A stretch of 64,000 nt of DNA from Symbiobacterium terraclitae. Its GTDB lineage: Bacteria > Bacillota > Sulfobacillia > Symbiobacteriales > Symbiobacteriaceae. The position numbers and the translations under genes are program-made. Of this stretch, positions 27,834 to 37,435 are shown piece after piece. The DNA lies in the NCBI RefSeq assembly GCF_017874315.1, contig NZ_JAGGLG010000004.1, forward strand, positions 103,645 through 167,644. Direction: 5' to 3'. The notes below the pieces were generated by a model, which worked only from the letters and a program-made list of their open reading frames with translations, was not told the DNA's origin and made no database searches. Numbering within the stretch: the stretch's first letter is position 1; every line of letters starts with the position of its first letter.

Positions 27834-30098
27834 TCAGTCGCCGGAGAGGCCCGCCTGCTGCGGCAGGTTTGGCCGCCGCGTCACCACGAACCAGCCGAAG
27901 GCGAGGCAGCCCACGGCGAAGATCGTGTCGCCGACGACCCGCAGCCAGCGCAGCCGGTTCATCAGGTCGGACTGCATGAACTCGGCCGAGCGGGCGTACC
28001 ACATGCCGTGCTCCACGCTGGCCCAGGTCTGCAGGAGCCCCAGCGGCAAGAGGCTCAGGAGCACCATCAGGGCGAGGCCGACGTTGATCCACCAGAAGGC
28101 GAAGCTGAGGAGACGGTCGTTCCAGCGCTGCCCCAACGTCATCCCCCGCAGGCAGAAGAGCGTGAGCGCCATGCCCAGCAGACCGTAAACGCCGAACAGC
28201 GCCGTGTGGCCGTGCACGGGGGTGGTGTTCAGTCCCTGCATGTAGTAGAGGGCGATGGGCGGGTTGATGAAGAAGCCGAAGAGCCCCGCACCCACCAGGT
28301 TCCAGAAGGCGACGGCCACGAAGAAGTAGATCGGCCAGCGGTACTCCCGCACCCAGGGCTTCGACCGGCTCAGGGTGAGGTTCTCGTAGCCCTCGAACCC
28401 GATCAGCACCAGGGGCACCACCTCCAGGGCGCTGAAGACCGCCCCCAGGGCCATCACGGCCATCGACGTGCCGGTGAAGTAGAGGTGGTGGAACGTGCCG
28501 ATGATACCCCCGGAGAGGAAGATGATCGTCGAGAAGAGCACCGTCGCGGTGGCGGTGGTCGTGCGGAGGAGCCCGAGGCGGGTGAACAGGAAGGCGATGA
28601 CAACGGTCGCGAAGACCTCGAAGAAGCCTTCCACCCACAGGTGCACGACCCACCAGCGCCAGTACTCGATCATGGCGTAGTTGGTCTGCCGCCCGTACAT
28701 CAGCCCGGCCCCGTAGAAGAGCGCAATGGCAAAGGAGGACAGGACGAACAGGAAGAGCAGGTTCCGCTGCTCGCCCGGCTTCCGCAGGGCAGGCAGCAGC
28801 GCCCGCAGCATCAGGGCGAGCCAGAGGAAGAGGCCGACGAAGAGAAACCACTGCCAGAACCGGCCAAGGTCCACGTACTCGAGCCCCTGGTGGCCGAACC
28901 AAAAGTTGGCCTCCAGGGAGAGGCCCTGCTGGACCGCGACCGCCTGCCCGGCCAGGGACCCGCCGACGATGATGACGAGGCAGACCAGCAGGAAGAGCAC
29001 GCCGGCCCGCTGCAGCGGCGGCTCGTACCCTGAGACTGCCGGGGCGATGAAGAGTCCGGTCGCCAGCCACGAGGTCGCGATCCAGAAGATGCCCAGCTGC
29101 GTGTGCCACGTGCGGGCCAGCGAGTAGGGGATCCACCGGTCCAGGGGGATGCCGTAGAAGCCAGAGCCCTCCACGCCGTAGTGGGCGGTGATGACGCCCA
29201 TCAGGATCTGGACCATCACCAGGGCCGCGACGATCCAGAAGTACGGCAGGGTGACCTTCATGGACGGGGTGACCTTCAGCCCGGAAAGCAGCGGATCGCT
29301 CGCCGGCGGCTCGTAGAGCTCACCCTCCGACCGGTGGCGCTCCGCGGCGTAGTACCAGACCAGGGCGCCCACCCCGGCCAGCAGCAGCACGAAGCTGACC
29401 ACCGACCAGACCACGGCCTCGCCGGTGGGCCGGTTGCCCACCAGCTGCTCCGGCGGCCAGTTGTTGGTGTAGGTGACGTCCGACCCGGGCCGGTTGGTGG
29501 AGGCCGCCCACGACGACCAGAAGAAGAAGGCGCTCATCTGCGCCCGCCGGGCCGGGTCGGGCACCGTGTTGGCCCTGATGGCGTAGGCCTCCCGCAGGTC
29601 GGCAAGGGAGGGGTCGGCGCCGAAGAGGCTGTCGTAGTGGGCCGCCACCGCCCGGATGGCCTCCGCCCTGAGCGGCGAGACCACCAGGTCGCCGGTGGCG
29701 GGGTCGTAGGAGTTGGTGCGCAGCTCCTGCATCAGCCGGGCGCGCAAGGCGGCCTGCGCCTCGGGGTCGAGGTCCTCGTAGGCGGTGCCATACGCCTCAT
29801 CGGCCCAGGCGTCCAGGATCCAGACCGCCTCGCGGTGCAGCCAGTCGGCCGTCCAGTCAGGCGCGACATAGGCGCCGTGGCCCCAGACGCTGCCGACCTC
29901 CTGGCCGCCCATCGACTGCCACACGTTCTGGCCGTCCCGGATGTCGTCGCCCGTGAAGAGCACGGCGCCATCGGTGGTCACCACCCGCTCGGGGATCGGT
30001 GGGGCCTTCCAGTAGGTGTCCCAGCCGTAGTAGCCAAGCACGGCAAACGAGGCGGCGATGACCAGCGCCAGCGCCAACCAGAGCCGAGTGTAGCGCAC
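27834..30098 (-). CDS. norZ: Quinol-dependent nitric oxide reductase (qNOR)
   Basis: 754-aa single-subunit NO reductase that reduces NO to N2O with electrons from quinol. An N-terminal extension (residues about 30-200, with GQNVWQSMGGQEVGSVWGHG) replaces the cytochrome c subunit. It is followed by a heme-copper-oxidase core of about 12 helices. Likely ligands include the His of WHTQLGIFW and the pair in GTFHHLYFTG. The GTG at 30098 is chosen because GGGAGGG lies 7 nt upstream. In an organism without a denitrification operon nearby it probably detoxifies NO. Confidence 0.9.
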   Translation of the reverse strand: MRYTRLWLALALVIAASFAVLGYYGWDTYWKAPPIPERVVTTDGAVLFTGDDIRDGQNVWQSMGGQEVGSVWGHGAYVAPDWTADWLHREAVWILDAWADEAYGTAYEDLDPEAQAALRARLMQELRTNSYDPATGDLVVSPLRAEAIRAVAAHYDSLFGADPSLADLREAYAIRANTVPDPARRAQMSAFFFWSSWAASTNRPGSDVTYTNNWPPEQLVGNRPTGEAVVWSVVSFVLLLAGVGALVWYYAAERHRSEGELYEPPASDPLLSGLKVTPSMKVTLPYFWIVAALVMVQILMGVITAHYGVEGSGFYGIPLDRWIPYSLARTWHTQLGIFWIATSWLATGLFIAPAVSGYEPPLQRAGVLFLLVCLVIIVGGSLAGQAVAVQQGLSLEANFWFGHQGLEYVDLGRFWQWFLFVGLFLWLALMLRALLPALRKPGEQRNLLFLFVLSSFAIALFYGAGLMYGRQTNYAMIEYWRWWVVHLWVEGFFEVFATVVIAFLFTRLGLLRTTTATATVLFSTIIFLSGGIIGTFHHLYFTGTSMAVMALGAVFSALEVVPLVLIGFEGYENLTLSRSKPWVREYRWPIYFFVAVAFWNLVGAGLFGFFINPPIALYYMQGLNTTPVHGHTALFGVYGLLGMALTLFCLRGMTLGQRWNDRLLSFAFWWINVGLALMVLLSLLPLGLLQTWASVEHGMWYARSAEFMQSDLMNRLRWLRVVGDTIFAVGCLAFGWFVVTRRPNLPQQAGLSGD

Positions 30099-30226
30099 AG
30101 AGATGCCCTCCCATGCCAGATGCCGGAGTCGGTGTCCGGCCCTAGCATGCCCTGCGTGCATCCGGCCCGATTCGCCGGCCCCGTCACCCGCGCCGCCGGA
30201 AAGGATGGTTCAACCTGAAGCCGCCG

Positions 30227-30255
30227 TTGACGGGCGCAGCCGCTGCCCCTAGGAT
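30227..30255 (+). promoter_or_regulatory. Promoter of the leader peptide-ABC exporter operon
   Basis: TTGACG (30227-30232), 17-bp spacer, TAGGAT (30250-30255). Transcription would start near 30262, giving a leader of about 190 nt before the first ABC gene. Confidence 0.6.
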
Positions 30256-30295
30256 AAGAACTGTCACACTTCTGGCGACAAGGAGGCGTTGCGAG

Positions 30296-30343
30296 GTGCT
30301 GTACTTCAACCTCCCCCGGTTCTTCGACAAACGCTCACAATGA
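30296..30343 (+). CDS. Putative 15-codon leader peptide upstream of the ABC exporter
   Basis: GTG-initiated ORF reading VLYFNLPRFFDKRSQ, with AAGGAGG 11 nt upstream, the strongest ribosome site in the gap. It lies between the predicted promoter and an attenuator-like hairpin. Its last codons (GCTCACAA, 30333-30340) are exactly complementary to TTGTGAGC (30391-30398) in that hairpin. This is the arrangement expected of a translation-sensing leader, as for BmrB upstream of bmrCD in B. subtilis. The peptide sequence itself matches nothing I know. Confidence 0.5.
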   Translation: MLYFNLPRFFDKRSQ

Positions 30344-30378
30344 ACTGAGCTGCGCGCGCGATCCCCTCCATACGCACG

Positions 30379-30450
30379 GGCCAGGTTCGTTTGTGAGCAG
30401 GTAGGATGCTATCCACCCGATCACAACCAACCGAAAGGGGCCTGTTTTTT
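30379..30450 (+). promoter_or_regulatory. Attenuator-like RNA hairpin overlapping the ribosome site of the first ABC gene
   Basis: A long interrupted stem can form. GGCC (30379-30382) pairs with GGCC (30439-30442), TTCG with CGAA, and TTGTGA (30391-30396) with TCACAA (30421-30426), around an inner hairpin GGTaGGAT / ATCCACC. TGTTTTTT follows and ends at the ATG. The stem covers AAAGGGG, the likely Shine-Dalgarno. A competing pairing of TTGTGAGC (30391-30398) with the end of the leader ORF would open it. Confidence 0.5.
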
Positions 30451-32190
30451 ATGTCTCTGAAAGGGGCGCTCCGCTTCCTCTGGACCTACCTGAAGCCCAT
30501 GGGCGCCCGCCTCATCCTCCTCGTCTCGCTGATGATCGCGGCCACCGGCCTCCGACTCCTCTTCCCCCAGCTGCTCCGGTCGCTGGTCGACCGGACCCTG
30601 GCGGGGGCGCCGCTCCCCGCCCTCCTCCTCCCCGCCGGGCTCTTCCTGGCCGGGGCGCTGCTCATCCAGGCGCTCAGGATCACCGCCACCATGCTTTCGG
30701 AGCGCATCGCCTGGGGCGCCACCAACGCCCTCCGCCTGGACCTGGCCCGGCACGTGCTGGGCCTGGACATCGCCTTCCACAAGGAGCACACGCCGGGCGA
30801 GCTCATCGAGCGGATCGACGGCGACGTGACCACCCTGGCCGGCTTCTTCTCCCAGTTCGTCGCCCAGGTGGGCACCTCGCTGCTCCTCATCCTCGGCGTG
30901 CTCCTGTTCCTCTTCACCGAGGGCTGGCTGCCCGGCCTCGTGGGCCTGGGCTCCTTCGCCCTGAACGCGACGGCCGTGCTCAGCGTCTCCTCGATCACGG
31001 TCAAGGCCTGGTCTGGAATCCGGGCCTCCGCCACAGAGATGATGTCCTTCGTGGAGGAGCGGATCGCCGGGCGCGAGGAGGTGAAGGCGCTGGGCGCCGA
31101 CGGCTACGTCGTGCGCGGGCTCGTCGCGATGTCAGCCAAGCACTGGCGGCTCCGCCGGCGCGCCCGCTTCCTGGAGTCGACAGCCTCCGGCGTCACCATC
31201 GGCGCGTGGGCGCTCAGCCTGTTCGCCATGTTGCTGCTCGCATTCTACCTCTACCGCGCCGGGTCCGTCACCCTGGGCACCGCCATGATGCTCTTCTTCT
31301 ACGTCGACCTGCTCAACGAGCCCATCGCCACCATCCGGGAGCAGATGGACGAGATGCAGCGGGCCCGGGCGGCCCTGGGACGCCTCGTGCGGCTGAAGGC
31401 GGTTGAGCCCGCCATCACCGACGGCGCCGGGGCAGCCCTGCCCGACGGCCCCCTCTCCGTCACCCTGGACCGGGTCTCCTTCCAGTACGAGGAGGGGCGC
31501 CCGGTGCTGAGGGGCCTCTCCTTCCACCTGGAGCCCGGGCGGACGCTGGGCATCCTTGGGCGCACGGGCAGCGGCAAGTCGAGCCTGATCCGGCTGCTCT
31601 GCCGCTTCTACGACCCGCAGGAGGGCTGCGTCCGGCTCGGGGGCGTCGACATCCGGCAGGTGCCGCTGGACGCCTTGCGCAGCCGCATCGGCCTCATCAC
31701 CCAGGAGGTGGGCCTCTTCGGCGGCACCCTGCGGGAGAACCTCGCGCTCTTCAACCCGGCCATCACCGACGAGCGCATCTGGGCGGCGGTGGCGGACCTC
31801 GGCCTGACCGAGTGGTTCGGGCGCTTCGAGGAGGGGCTCGACAGCCGCATCGGCCCGGCGGGCGGCGGCCTCTCGGCGGGCGAGGCGCAGCTGCTCGCGC
31901 TGGTGCGCCTCTCGCTCCGCGACCCGGGGCTGATCATCCTGGACGAGTTCACCGCCCGCATCGACCCCGTCACGGAAGCCCTGCTGCAGACGGCGGTGGA
32001 CCGGCTGCTGGCCGGCCGAACTGCCATCATCATCGCCCACCGGCTCACGACGGTGGAGCGGGCCGACTACATTCTCGTGCTGGAGCAGGGCTCGGTCGTG
32101 GAGTGGGGCCCCCGGAGCCTGCTCGCCCGGGATCCGCACTCCCACTACAGCCAGCTGCGCTTTGTCGGCCGGGAGGAGGTGCTGGCCTGA
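30451..32190 (+). CDS. Heterodimeric ABC exporter subunit 1 (catalytic nucleotide site)
   Basis: 579-aa half transporter with six helices in residues 1-300 and an ATPase domain after about 335. Walker A GRTGSGKS is at 370-377, Walker B ILDE with D498 and the catalytic E499, and H-loop H530. The ABC signature is LSAGE (474-478) instead of LSGGQ. It overlaps the second subunit by one base (TGATG), so the two should form a heterodimer of the BmrCD/TM287-288 type, probably a drug or lipid exporter. The ATG at 30451 is preferred over an upstream ATG at 30406. Confidence 0.88.
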   Translation: MSLKGALRFLWTYLKPMGARLILLVSLMIAATGLRLLFPQLLRSLVDRTLAGAPLPALLLPAGLFLAGALLIQALRITATMLSERIAWGATNALRLDLARHVLGLDIAFHKEHTPGELIERIDGDVTTLAGFFSQFVAQVGTSLLLILGVLLFLFTEGWLPGLVGLGSFALNATAVLSVSSITVKAWSGIRASATEMMSFVEERIAGREEVKALGADGYVVRGLVAMSAKHWRLRRRARFLESTASGVTIGAWALSLFAMLLLAFYLYRAGSVTLGTAMMLFFYVDLLNEPIATIREQMDEMQRARAALGRLVRLKAVEPAITDGAGAALPDGPLSVTLDRVSFQYEEGRPVLRGLSFHLEPGRTLGILGRTGSGKSSLIRLLCRFYDPQEGCVRLGGVDIRQVPLDALRSRIGLITQEVGLFGGTLRENLALFNPAITDERIWAAVADLGLTEWFGRFEEGLDSRIGPAGGGLSAGEAQLLALVRLSLRDPGLIILDEFTARIDPVTEALLQTAVDRLLAGRTAIIIAHRLTTVERADYILVLEQGSVVEWGPRSLLARDPHSHYSQLRFVGREEVLA

Positions 32191-33959
32191 TGAGCGGATT
32201 CACCTTTGTGCGGCGGCTCTACGGCATGATGCTGCCGGCCGCCCTGCTGACGGCTTTCGGCTTCGGACTGGGGTCAGCGCTTGCCGCCCTGGCGGCGGTG
32301 ATGACCTCCCGCTTCTTCGACGCCCTGCCCGGAACGACCCGCGAGCCGGTGCTCTACGCCGTCGCCTTCCTGGTGGCCGGCGTGGGTGAACAGCTCACCG
32401 CCTTCATCTGGCAGGTGGGCGTCACGCTCATGGACCGGTTCACCACCACCCTGCTCCGGGTCAACATGCTTCTGGGCATCTACCGGCGGCCGGGGGCCCT
32501 TCCCCTCCCCGTCACCCCGGGTGAAGCGATCACCCGGTTCCGCGACGACGTGCAGGAGTCCAGCTTCCAGATGAACCGGTTCCCCTTCGCCCTGGTGCAC
32601 GTGGGCGCCGCGCTGGGCATCTTCGCCTACCTGTTCACCATCCAGCCGCTGCTGGCCGCCCTGGGCGCCGCCGGGATCGCCGGCATCTTCCTGGCCATGC
32701 GGCGGATCCACCAGAACATCGTCATCTACCGCGACCAAGTGATGGATCGGACCGAGGCCGTGACGGGCTACCTCGGCGAGATCCTGAGCGCCGTTGCGGT
32801 GCTGCAGGTGGCCGGCGCCGTGCCCGACGCCCTGCGCCGGTTCCAGGCAGTAAACCGCGACCGGGAGGACGCGAGCCTGAAGGAGCGGCTCCAGTGGGGC
32901 CTGCTCTTTGCCCTGTCGGAGAACGGCTTCTACGTTGGCCTCGGCCTGGTGATCCTCGCCGCCGCGCCCCTGCTGGCCACCGGGCAGTTCAGCCCGGGCC
33001 AGTTCGCCCTCTTCCAGTTGCTCCTCCAGCAGGTGGGCTGGCGGATGTGGGGCCTGTCGGAGTCGGTGGCCCAGCTCCAGGCGATGGGGGTCTACCAGGC
33101 CCGTATGGCCGAGCTGGCCGGCGGCGACGAGGAGCTGCTGACCCGGAGGAGGCTGGAGTTCACGGAGGAGCTGCGGCCCGACCCTGCCCCCGTGCTGCGC
33201 CCGGAGGACCGGCTGGAGCGGCTCACCGTGACCGGCCTGACCTATCGCCACCCGGAGACTGGGCGGGGAGTCGAGGACGTCTCCTTCACCATCCCCCGGG
33301 GCTCCTTCACGGTGATCACCGGCAAGATCGGCGCGGGGAAGACGACGCTGGTGCGTACGCTGCTGGGCCTGCTGCCGGCCGAGGCCGGCGAGGTGCGCTG
33401 GAACGGGAGGCCCGTCACGGATCCGATGGCCTTCTTCACCCCGCCTCGCATCGCCTATACGCCGCAGGTGCCCCGGATCTTCTCGGGCACGCTCCGGGCG
33501 AACATCCTGATGGGCCTGGAGGAGTCGGCCATCGACCTGAACGAGGCGGTGGAGGCGGCCGTGCTGGAGCCGGACCTGGCGCAGTTCCCCCAGGGGCTGG
33601 AGACCGAGGTGGGCTCCCGGGGCCTGAAGCTCTCCGGCGGCCAGGTGCAGCGCACCGCCGCGGCCCGGATGTTCGCCCGGCGGCCCGAACTGCTGGTGCT
33701 GGACGACATCTCCTCCGCCCTGGACAACGAGACGGAGGCGCTGCTCTGGCGCAGGCTCTTCGCGCAGGAGGGCGCAACGGTGCTCTGCGTCTCCAACCGG
33801 CGGGCGGCGCTGGAGCAGGCCGACCAGATCCTCCTGCTGGAGGAGGGCCGGCTGGTCGCCGCCGGCCCGCTGGCCGAACTGCTGCGCACCTCGCCGGCGA
33901 TGCGGGAGCTGTGGGCGGCCGTGGCGCCCGAGTCCGCCGCGGTCGAGATGGTGGTGTAG
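32190..33959 (+). CDS. Heterodimeric ABC exporter subunit 2 (degenerate nucleotide site)
   Basis: 589-aa half transporter with a six-helix domain and an ATPase domain. Walker A GKIGAGKT is at 378-385 and the signature is the consensus LSGGQ (481-485). The Walker B catalytic Glu is replaced by Asp (D505-D506), and the H-loop His is replaced by Asn (VSNRR, N536). Together with the LSAGE signature of subunit 1 this leaves one competent and one degenerate ATP site, the known logic of heterodimeric exporters. Confidence 0.88.
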   Translation: MSGFTFVRRLYGMMLPAALLTAFGFGLGSALAALAAVMTSRFFDALPGTTREPVLYAVAFLVAGVGEQLTAFIWQVGVTLMDRFTTTLLRVNMLLGIYRRPGALPLPVTPGEAITRFRDDVQESSFQMNRFPFALVHVGAALGIFAYLFTIQPLLAALGAAGIAGIFLAMRRIHQNIVIYRDQVMDRTEAVTGYLGEILSAVAVLQVAGAVPDALRRFQAVNRDREDASLKERLQWGLLFALSENGFYVGLGLVILAAAPLLATGQFSPGQFALFQLLLQQVGWRMWGLSESVAQLQAMGVYQARMAELAGGDEELLTRRRLEFTEELRPDPAPVLRPEDRLERLTVTGLTYRHPETGRGVEDVSFTIPRGSFTVITGKIGAGKTTLVRTLLGLLPAEAGEVRWNGRPVTDPMAFFTPPRIAYTPQVPRIFSGTLRANILMGLEESAIDLNEAVEAAVLEPDLAQFPQGLETEVGSRGLKLSGGQVQRTAAARMFARRPELLVLDDISSALDNETEALLWRRLFAQEGATVLCVSNRRAALEQADQILLLEEGRLVAAGPLAELLRTSPAMRELWAAVAPESAAVEMVV

Positions 33960-33981
33960 CAGACGGGCTCTGAGGATGCAG

Positions 33982-34029
33982 AAGGGGCTGTGCTGTAGGC
34001 AGCGTAATCTGCCAGCAGCACAGCCCCTT
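33982..34029 (+). terminator. Terminator of the ABC exporter operon
   Basis: 14-bp perfect outer arms AAGGGGCTGTGCTG / CAGCACAGCCCCTT with an inner GGCAG / CTGCC hairpin, 22 bp after the stop. No long T-run follows. Confidence 0.7.
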
Positions 34030-34109
34030 GGACTTCGATCTGTGTCATGCGGACGCTCGGACGCCGGCGCAGACCACACCCGGCCAGCGAGGAGTCAAGC
34101 CCGCGTCAG

Positions 34110-34261
34110 CGAGCCGCTTGCCGTGCTGGAGCACGAGCACCTGAGTCGTGGCCGCAGGCAGGGCGAGCGAAGGCGCGTTGCTGGCGCCGGTTCAAAGCTC
34201 CGCAGGAGGCCGGCGCGAGCGCAGCGGAGCGAACACGCCGACGAGGAGAGCCTGCACCAGA
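34110..34261. repeat. Tandem repeat, copy 1 (152-bp period)
   Basis: First copy of a 152-bp tandem duplication in the 509-bp gene-free gap 33960-34468. A 69-bp core (34171-34239), starting AGGCGCGTTGCTGGCGCCGG and ending GCGAACACGCC, is identical in both copies. The flanks, starting TGCTGGAGCACGAGCAC, have diverged. No credible protein is encoded. Confidence 0.85.
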
Positions 34262-34413
34262 GAGCCGCCTTGTTGTGCTGGAACACGAGCGCCCGAGCCG
34301 TGGACTCGGGCAGGGCGGGCGCAGGCGCGTTGCTGGCGCCGGTTCAAAGCTCCGCAGGAGGCCGGCGCGAGCGCAGCGGAGCGAACACGCCCGGCCGACG
34401 AGGAGCATTACCG
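34262..34413. repeat. Tandem repeat, copy 2 (152-bp period)
   Basis: Second copy; the identical core is at 34323-34391. The remaining gap to 34468 holds the start of a dispersed repeat and nothing else I can identify. Confidence 0.85.
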
Positions 34414-34420
34414 CCAGTGC

Positions 34421-34451
34421 GCGCCAGCGGCGCCGAGCCGTCCTGCCCGAG
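34421..34451. repeat. Dispersed GC-rich repeat, copy A
   Basis: GCGCCAGCGGCGCCGAGCCG followed by TCCTGCCCGAG. Nearly the same sequence recurs at 41777-41809, in another intergenic gap. The segment contains the palindrome GGCGCC. Confidence 0.6.
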
Positions 34452-34468
34452 GCACAAGCAGTCGTGCT

Positions 34469-35353
<885 letters not shown>

Positions 35354-35385
35354 GGTCGATCACTCCCCGTCAAAGGGGTTCTGGG

Positions 35386-37365
35386 TTACCAACTGCCGGC
35401 GGGGATTCGCCAGACGCCGGCGTGTTCGCTAACCCAGAGGTTGCCCGCCCGGTCGATCGCTACGGACTGGATGTTGGGCGCCCCGGGGGGGTGGCCGATG
35501 GATGCCCAGCTCTGGCCGCCGTCGTGGGTCACGAGCACCTGGATGCCCTGGTCCGTCTCCAGCAGGGCAACCCGGTGCTGCGGGTCGCCCGGGTGGAAGA
35601 CGATCTCCCGCACCCGGTCTCCCTCCTGGAAGAAGGGCAGCGGCTCCCAGGTCTGCCCGCCGTCCCGGGTCACAAACCGGCCGGCGATGAGCTCGTCGGG
35701 CGCAGAGGCACCCCAGCTCAGGCGGAATGGCGGACCGGCCTCCGCGGGCGGCTGCGCGGCCAGCGGCTGCCACGTGGCGCCGTCGTCGGTCGAGGTCAGG
35801 CAGAACCTGCCGTCGGACCAGTCGCAGGCGTAGAGCGTGCCGGGGACGGCCGGGTTGGCGACGATGCTGGTGATGTGCCAGGGGGGAGCGCCCTCCGCCG
35901 ACACCAGGGTCCGGAGGTCATCCGAGTAGTAGAGGTGGCTGCCGCCCAGGCCGTCGGTGTTGCCCATGACCCGGCCGGAGGGAAGGAACATGAGATTCCC
36001 CATCAGGGTCCGCAGGGTGGCCTCGCGTGCGATGTGGTGCCAGGTGGCCCCGTCGTCCCGCGTCACCCAGATGCCGTCCATCCGCTGGTACCCGTAGTGG
36101 CCGGACTCGGTCGGGTGGTGGAAGAACCCGGACCACCACCCCTCCACCGCGATGCCGGGAACCGGCGCCCAGGTGGCGCCGCCGTCGGCGGTGCGGTAGA
36201 TGCCCTGGCTGCCCTCGGCTGACAGGAGGGCGTAGACGAACCCTTCCCGCTCCGGATCCAGCCAGATGCGGCCGGCCGACTCAAACGCGCCGGTCAGGTT
36301 ACCGCCCCAGTCGATGGCCTTCGGGGCGAGCCGCGGCAGCGCCTTCGCCGCCTGCGGGATGCGCTGCGGGATGATCACCCCGCCGGCGGTGGTGGCGAGG
36401 AAGAGCCGCCCGTCGACCACGAGGGCGTCCCGCACCTGCGCGTCCGGCCAGTAGCCGGTGACCTTGAACCACTGGCCGCCGCCCGTGGGCGAGTAGAGCA
36501 CGCCCCGGTCGCCGGTGAGCAGGAAGACCTCGCGCCCCACGCCGGGCACGAGCCGCATGTCAGGCCACTTCTCCGGGTTGACGGGCCAGGGGTCGGCGGC
36601 CTTCTGCCAGGTCTGCCCGCCGTCCTGGCTCACCATGACCGCCCCCTGCAGCAGGGCCCAGGCCCACGACGGATCGTCGGGGCTGGAGACCACCTGGTAG
36701 GCGCCGGGATAGGTCGCACCAGCCGGGTTCTGATCGGCCGCGACCAGCTCGGCCAGCCACTCGCCGTCGCCCTTCACGTCCAGCGGCTCCCAGGTGGCGC
36801 CCCGGTCGCTGCTTTGCCAGGCCGACGGGGAGGAGTCGCCGACGATCAGGTAGAGCCGCCCCTCCTCGTCCTGGCCGAGGCCGGTGAAGAGGGTGCCGGC
36901 CGGCCCGAAGGGCTCCACCTGGCTGTAGGGCGGCGGGGTGATCTCCACCTCCCGGGTGGCCGAGACCCACTCCACCCGCAGGCCCATGGCCCGGAACAGC
37001 TCCAGCGGGGCGTACATCTTCCCGTCCTTGACGTAGGGCGCAACGGGCAGGGCGAAGATCTGGTCGCCCACGGTAACCTGCTTCTCGCCGGGACGGAAGA
37101 CGACGGGTTCGGTCAGGTATCCGCCCCAGACGGTCTTGGAGCCGTCCTCCGGCGACCAGTTGACCCAGAATCCCAGCGCCTCCAGCACCCTGCGCGAGTG
37201 CAGCACGGCGTAGTCGCCCACCATCTCCCCGAGCTCCCCGCCCGGGTAGTAGTTGCCGGCGATCCACACGGCGCTGATGGGCGGCGCCGACGCCCGGACC
37301 GGGGCGGTGCTGCCCATGAGCAGGGCGAGGGCCAGAAACAGCAGCCAGACGCGCGCGATCCGCAT
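35386..37365 (-). CDS. Secreted protein with copper-amine-oxidase stalk domain and BNR-type repeats
   Basis: 659-aa exported protein. The signal peptide MRIARVWLLFLALALLMG ends near ARA-S at about residue 25. Residues about 60-140 match the copper amine oxidase N-terminal (stalk) domain, with YVKDGKMYAPLELFRAMG. The rest forms repeated beta blades with Asp-box motifs such as SSDRGATWEP, SQDGGQTWQK, TADGGATWAP and TRDGGQTWEP. The blades suggest a beta-propeller like sortilin/YCF48 proteins. The ATG at 37365 has AAGGGGGAA upstream. Function is unknown; it is probably a surface-binding protein. Confidence 0.75.
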   Translation of the reverse strand: MRIARVWLLFLALALLMGSTAPVRASAPPISAVWIAGNYYPGGELGEMVGDYAVLHSRRVLEALGFWVNWSPEDGSKTVWGGYLTEPVVFRPGEKQVTVGDQIFALPVAPYVKDGKMYAPLELFRAMGLRVEWVSATREVEITPPPYSQVEPFGPAGTLFTGLGQDEEGRLYLIVGDSSPSAWQSSDRGATWEPLDVKGDGEWLAELVAADQNPAGATYPGAYQVVSSPDDPSWAWALLQGAVMVSQDGGQTWQKAADPWPVNPEKWPDMRLVPGVGREVFLLTGDRGVLYSPTGGGQWFKVTGYWPDAQVRDALVVDGRLFLATTAGGVIIPQRIPQAAKALPRLAPKAIDWGGNLTGAFESAGRIWLDPEREGFVYALLSAEGSQGIYRTADGGATWAPVPGIAVEGWWSGFFHHPTESGHYGYQRMDGIWVTRDDGATWHHIAREATLRTLMGNLMFLPSGRVMGNTDGLGGSHLYYSDDLRTLVSAEGAPPWHITSIVANPAVPGTLYACDWSDGRFCLTSTDDGATWQPLAAQPPAEAGPPFRLSWGASAPDELIAGRFVTRDGGQTWEPLPFFQEGDRVREIVFHPGDPQHRVALLETDQGIQVLVTHDGGQSWASIGHPPGAPNIQSVAIDRAGNLWVSEHAGVWRIPAGSW

Positions 37366-37435
37366 CGGTAATTCCCCCTTACCACCAGTTGGACGGGGGC
37401 ATTCCATGCGAAGTTTCGTGGTACGAGCTATTGCG

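Noticed and set aside
30118..30161. Upstream ATG start for the NO reductase
   Set aside because: The extra 21 residues are Arg/His-rich and unlike the family, and the GTG at 30098 has a well-placed GGGAGGG.
34110..34413. Possible CRISPR array
   Set aside because: Only two copies, a period of 152 bp, no short spacers and no cas genes.
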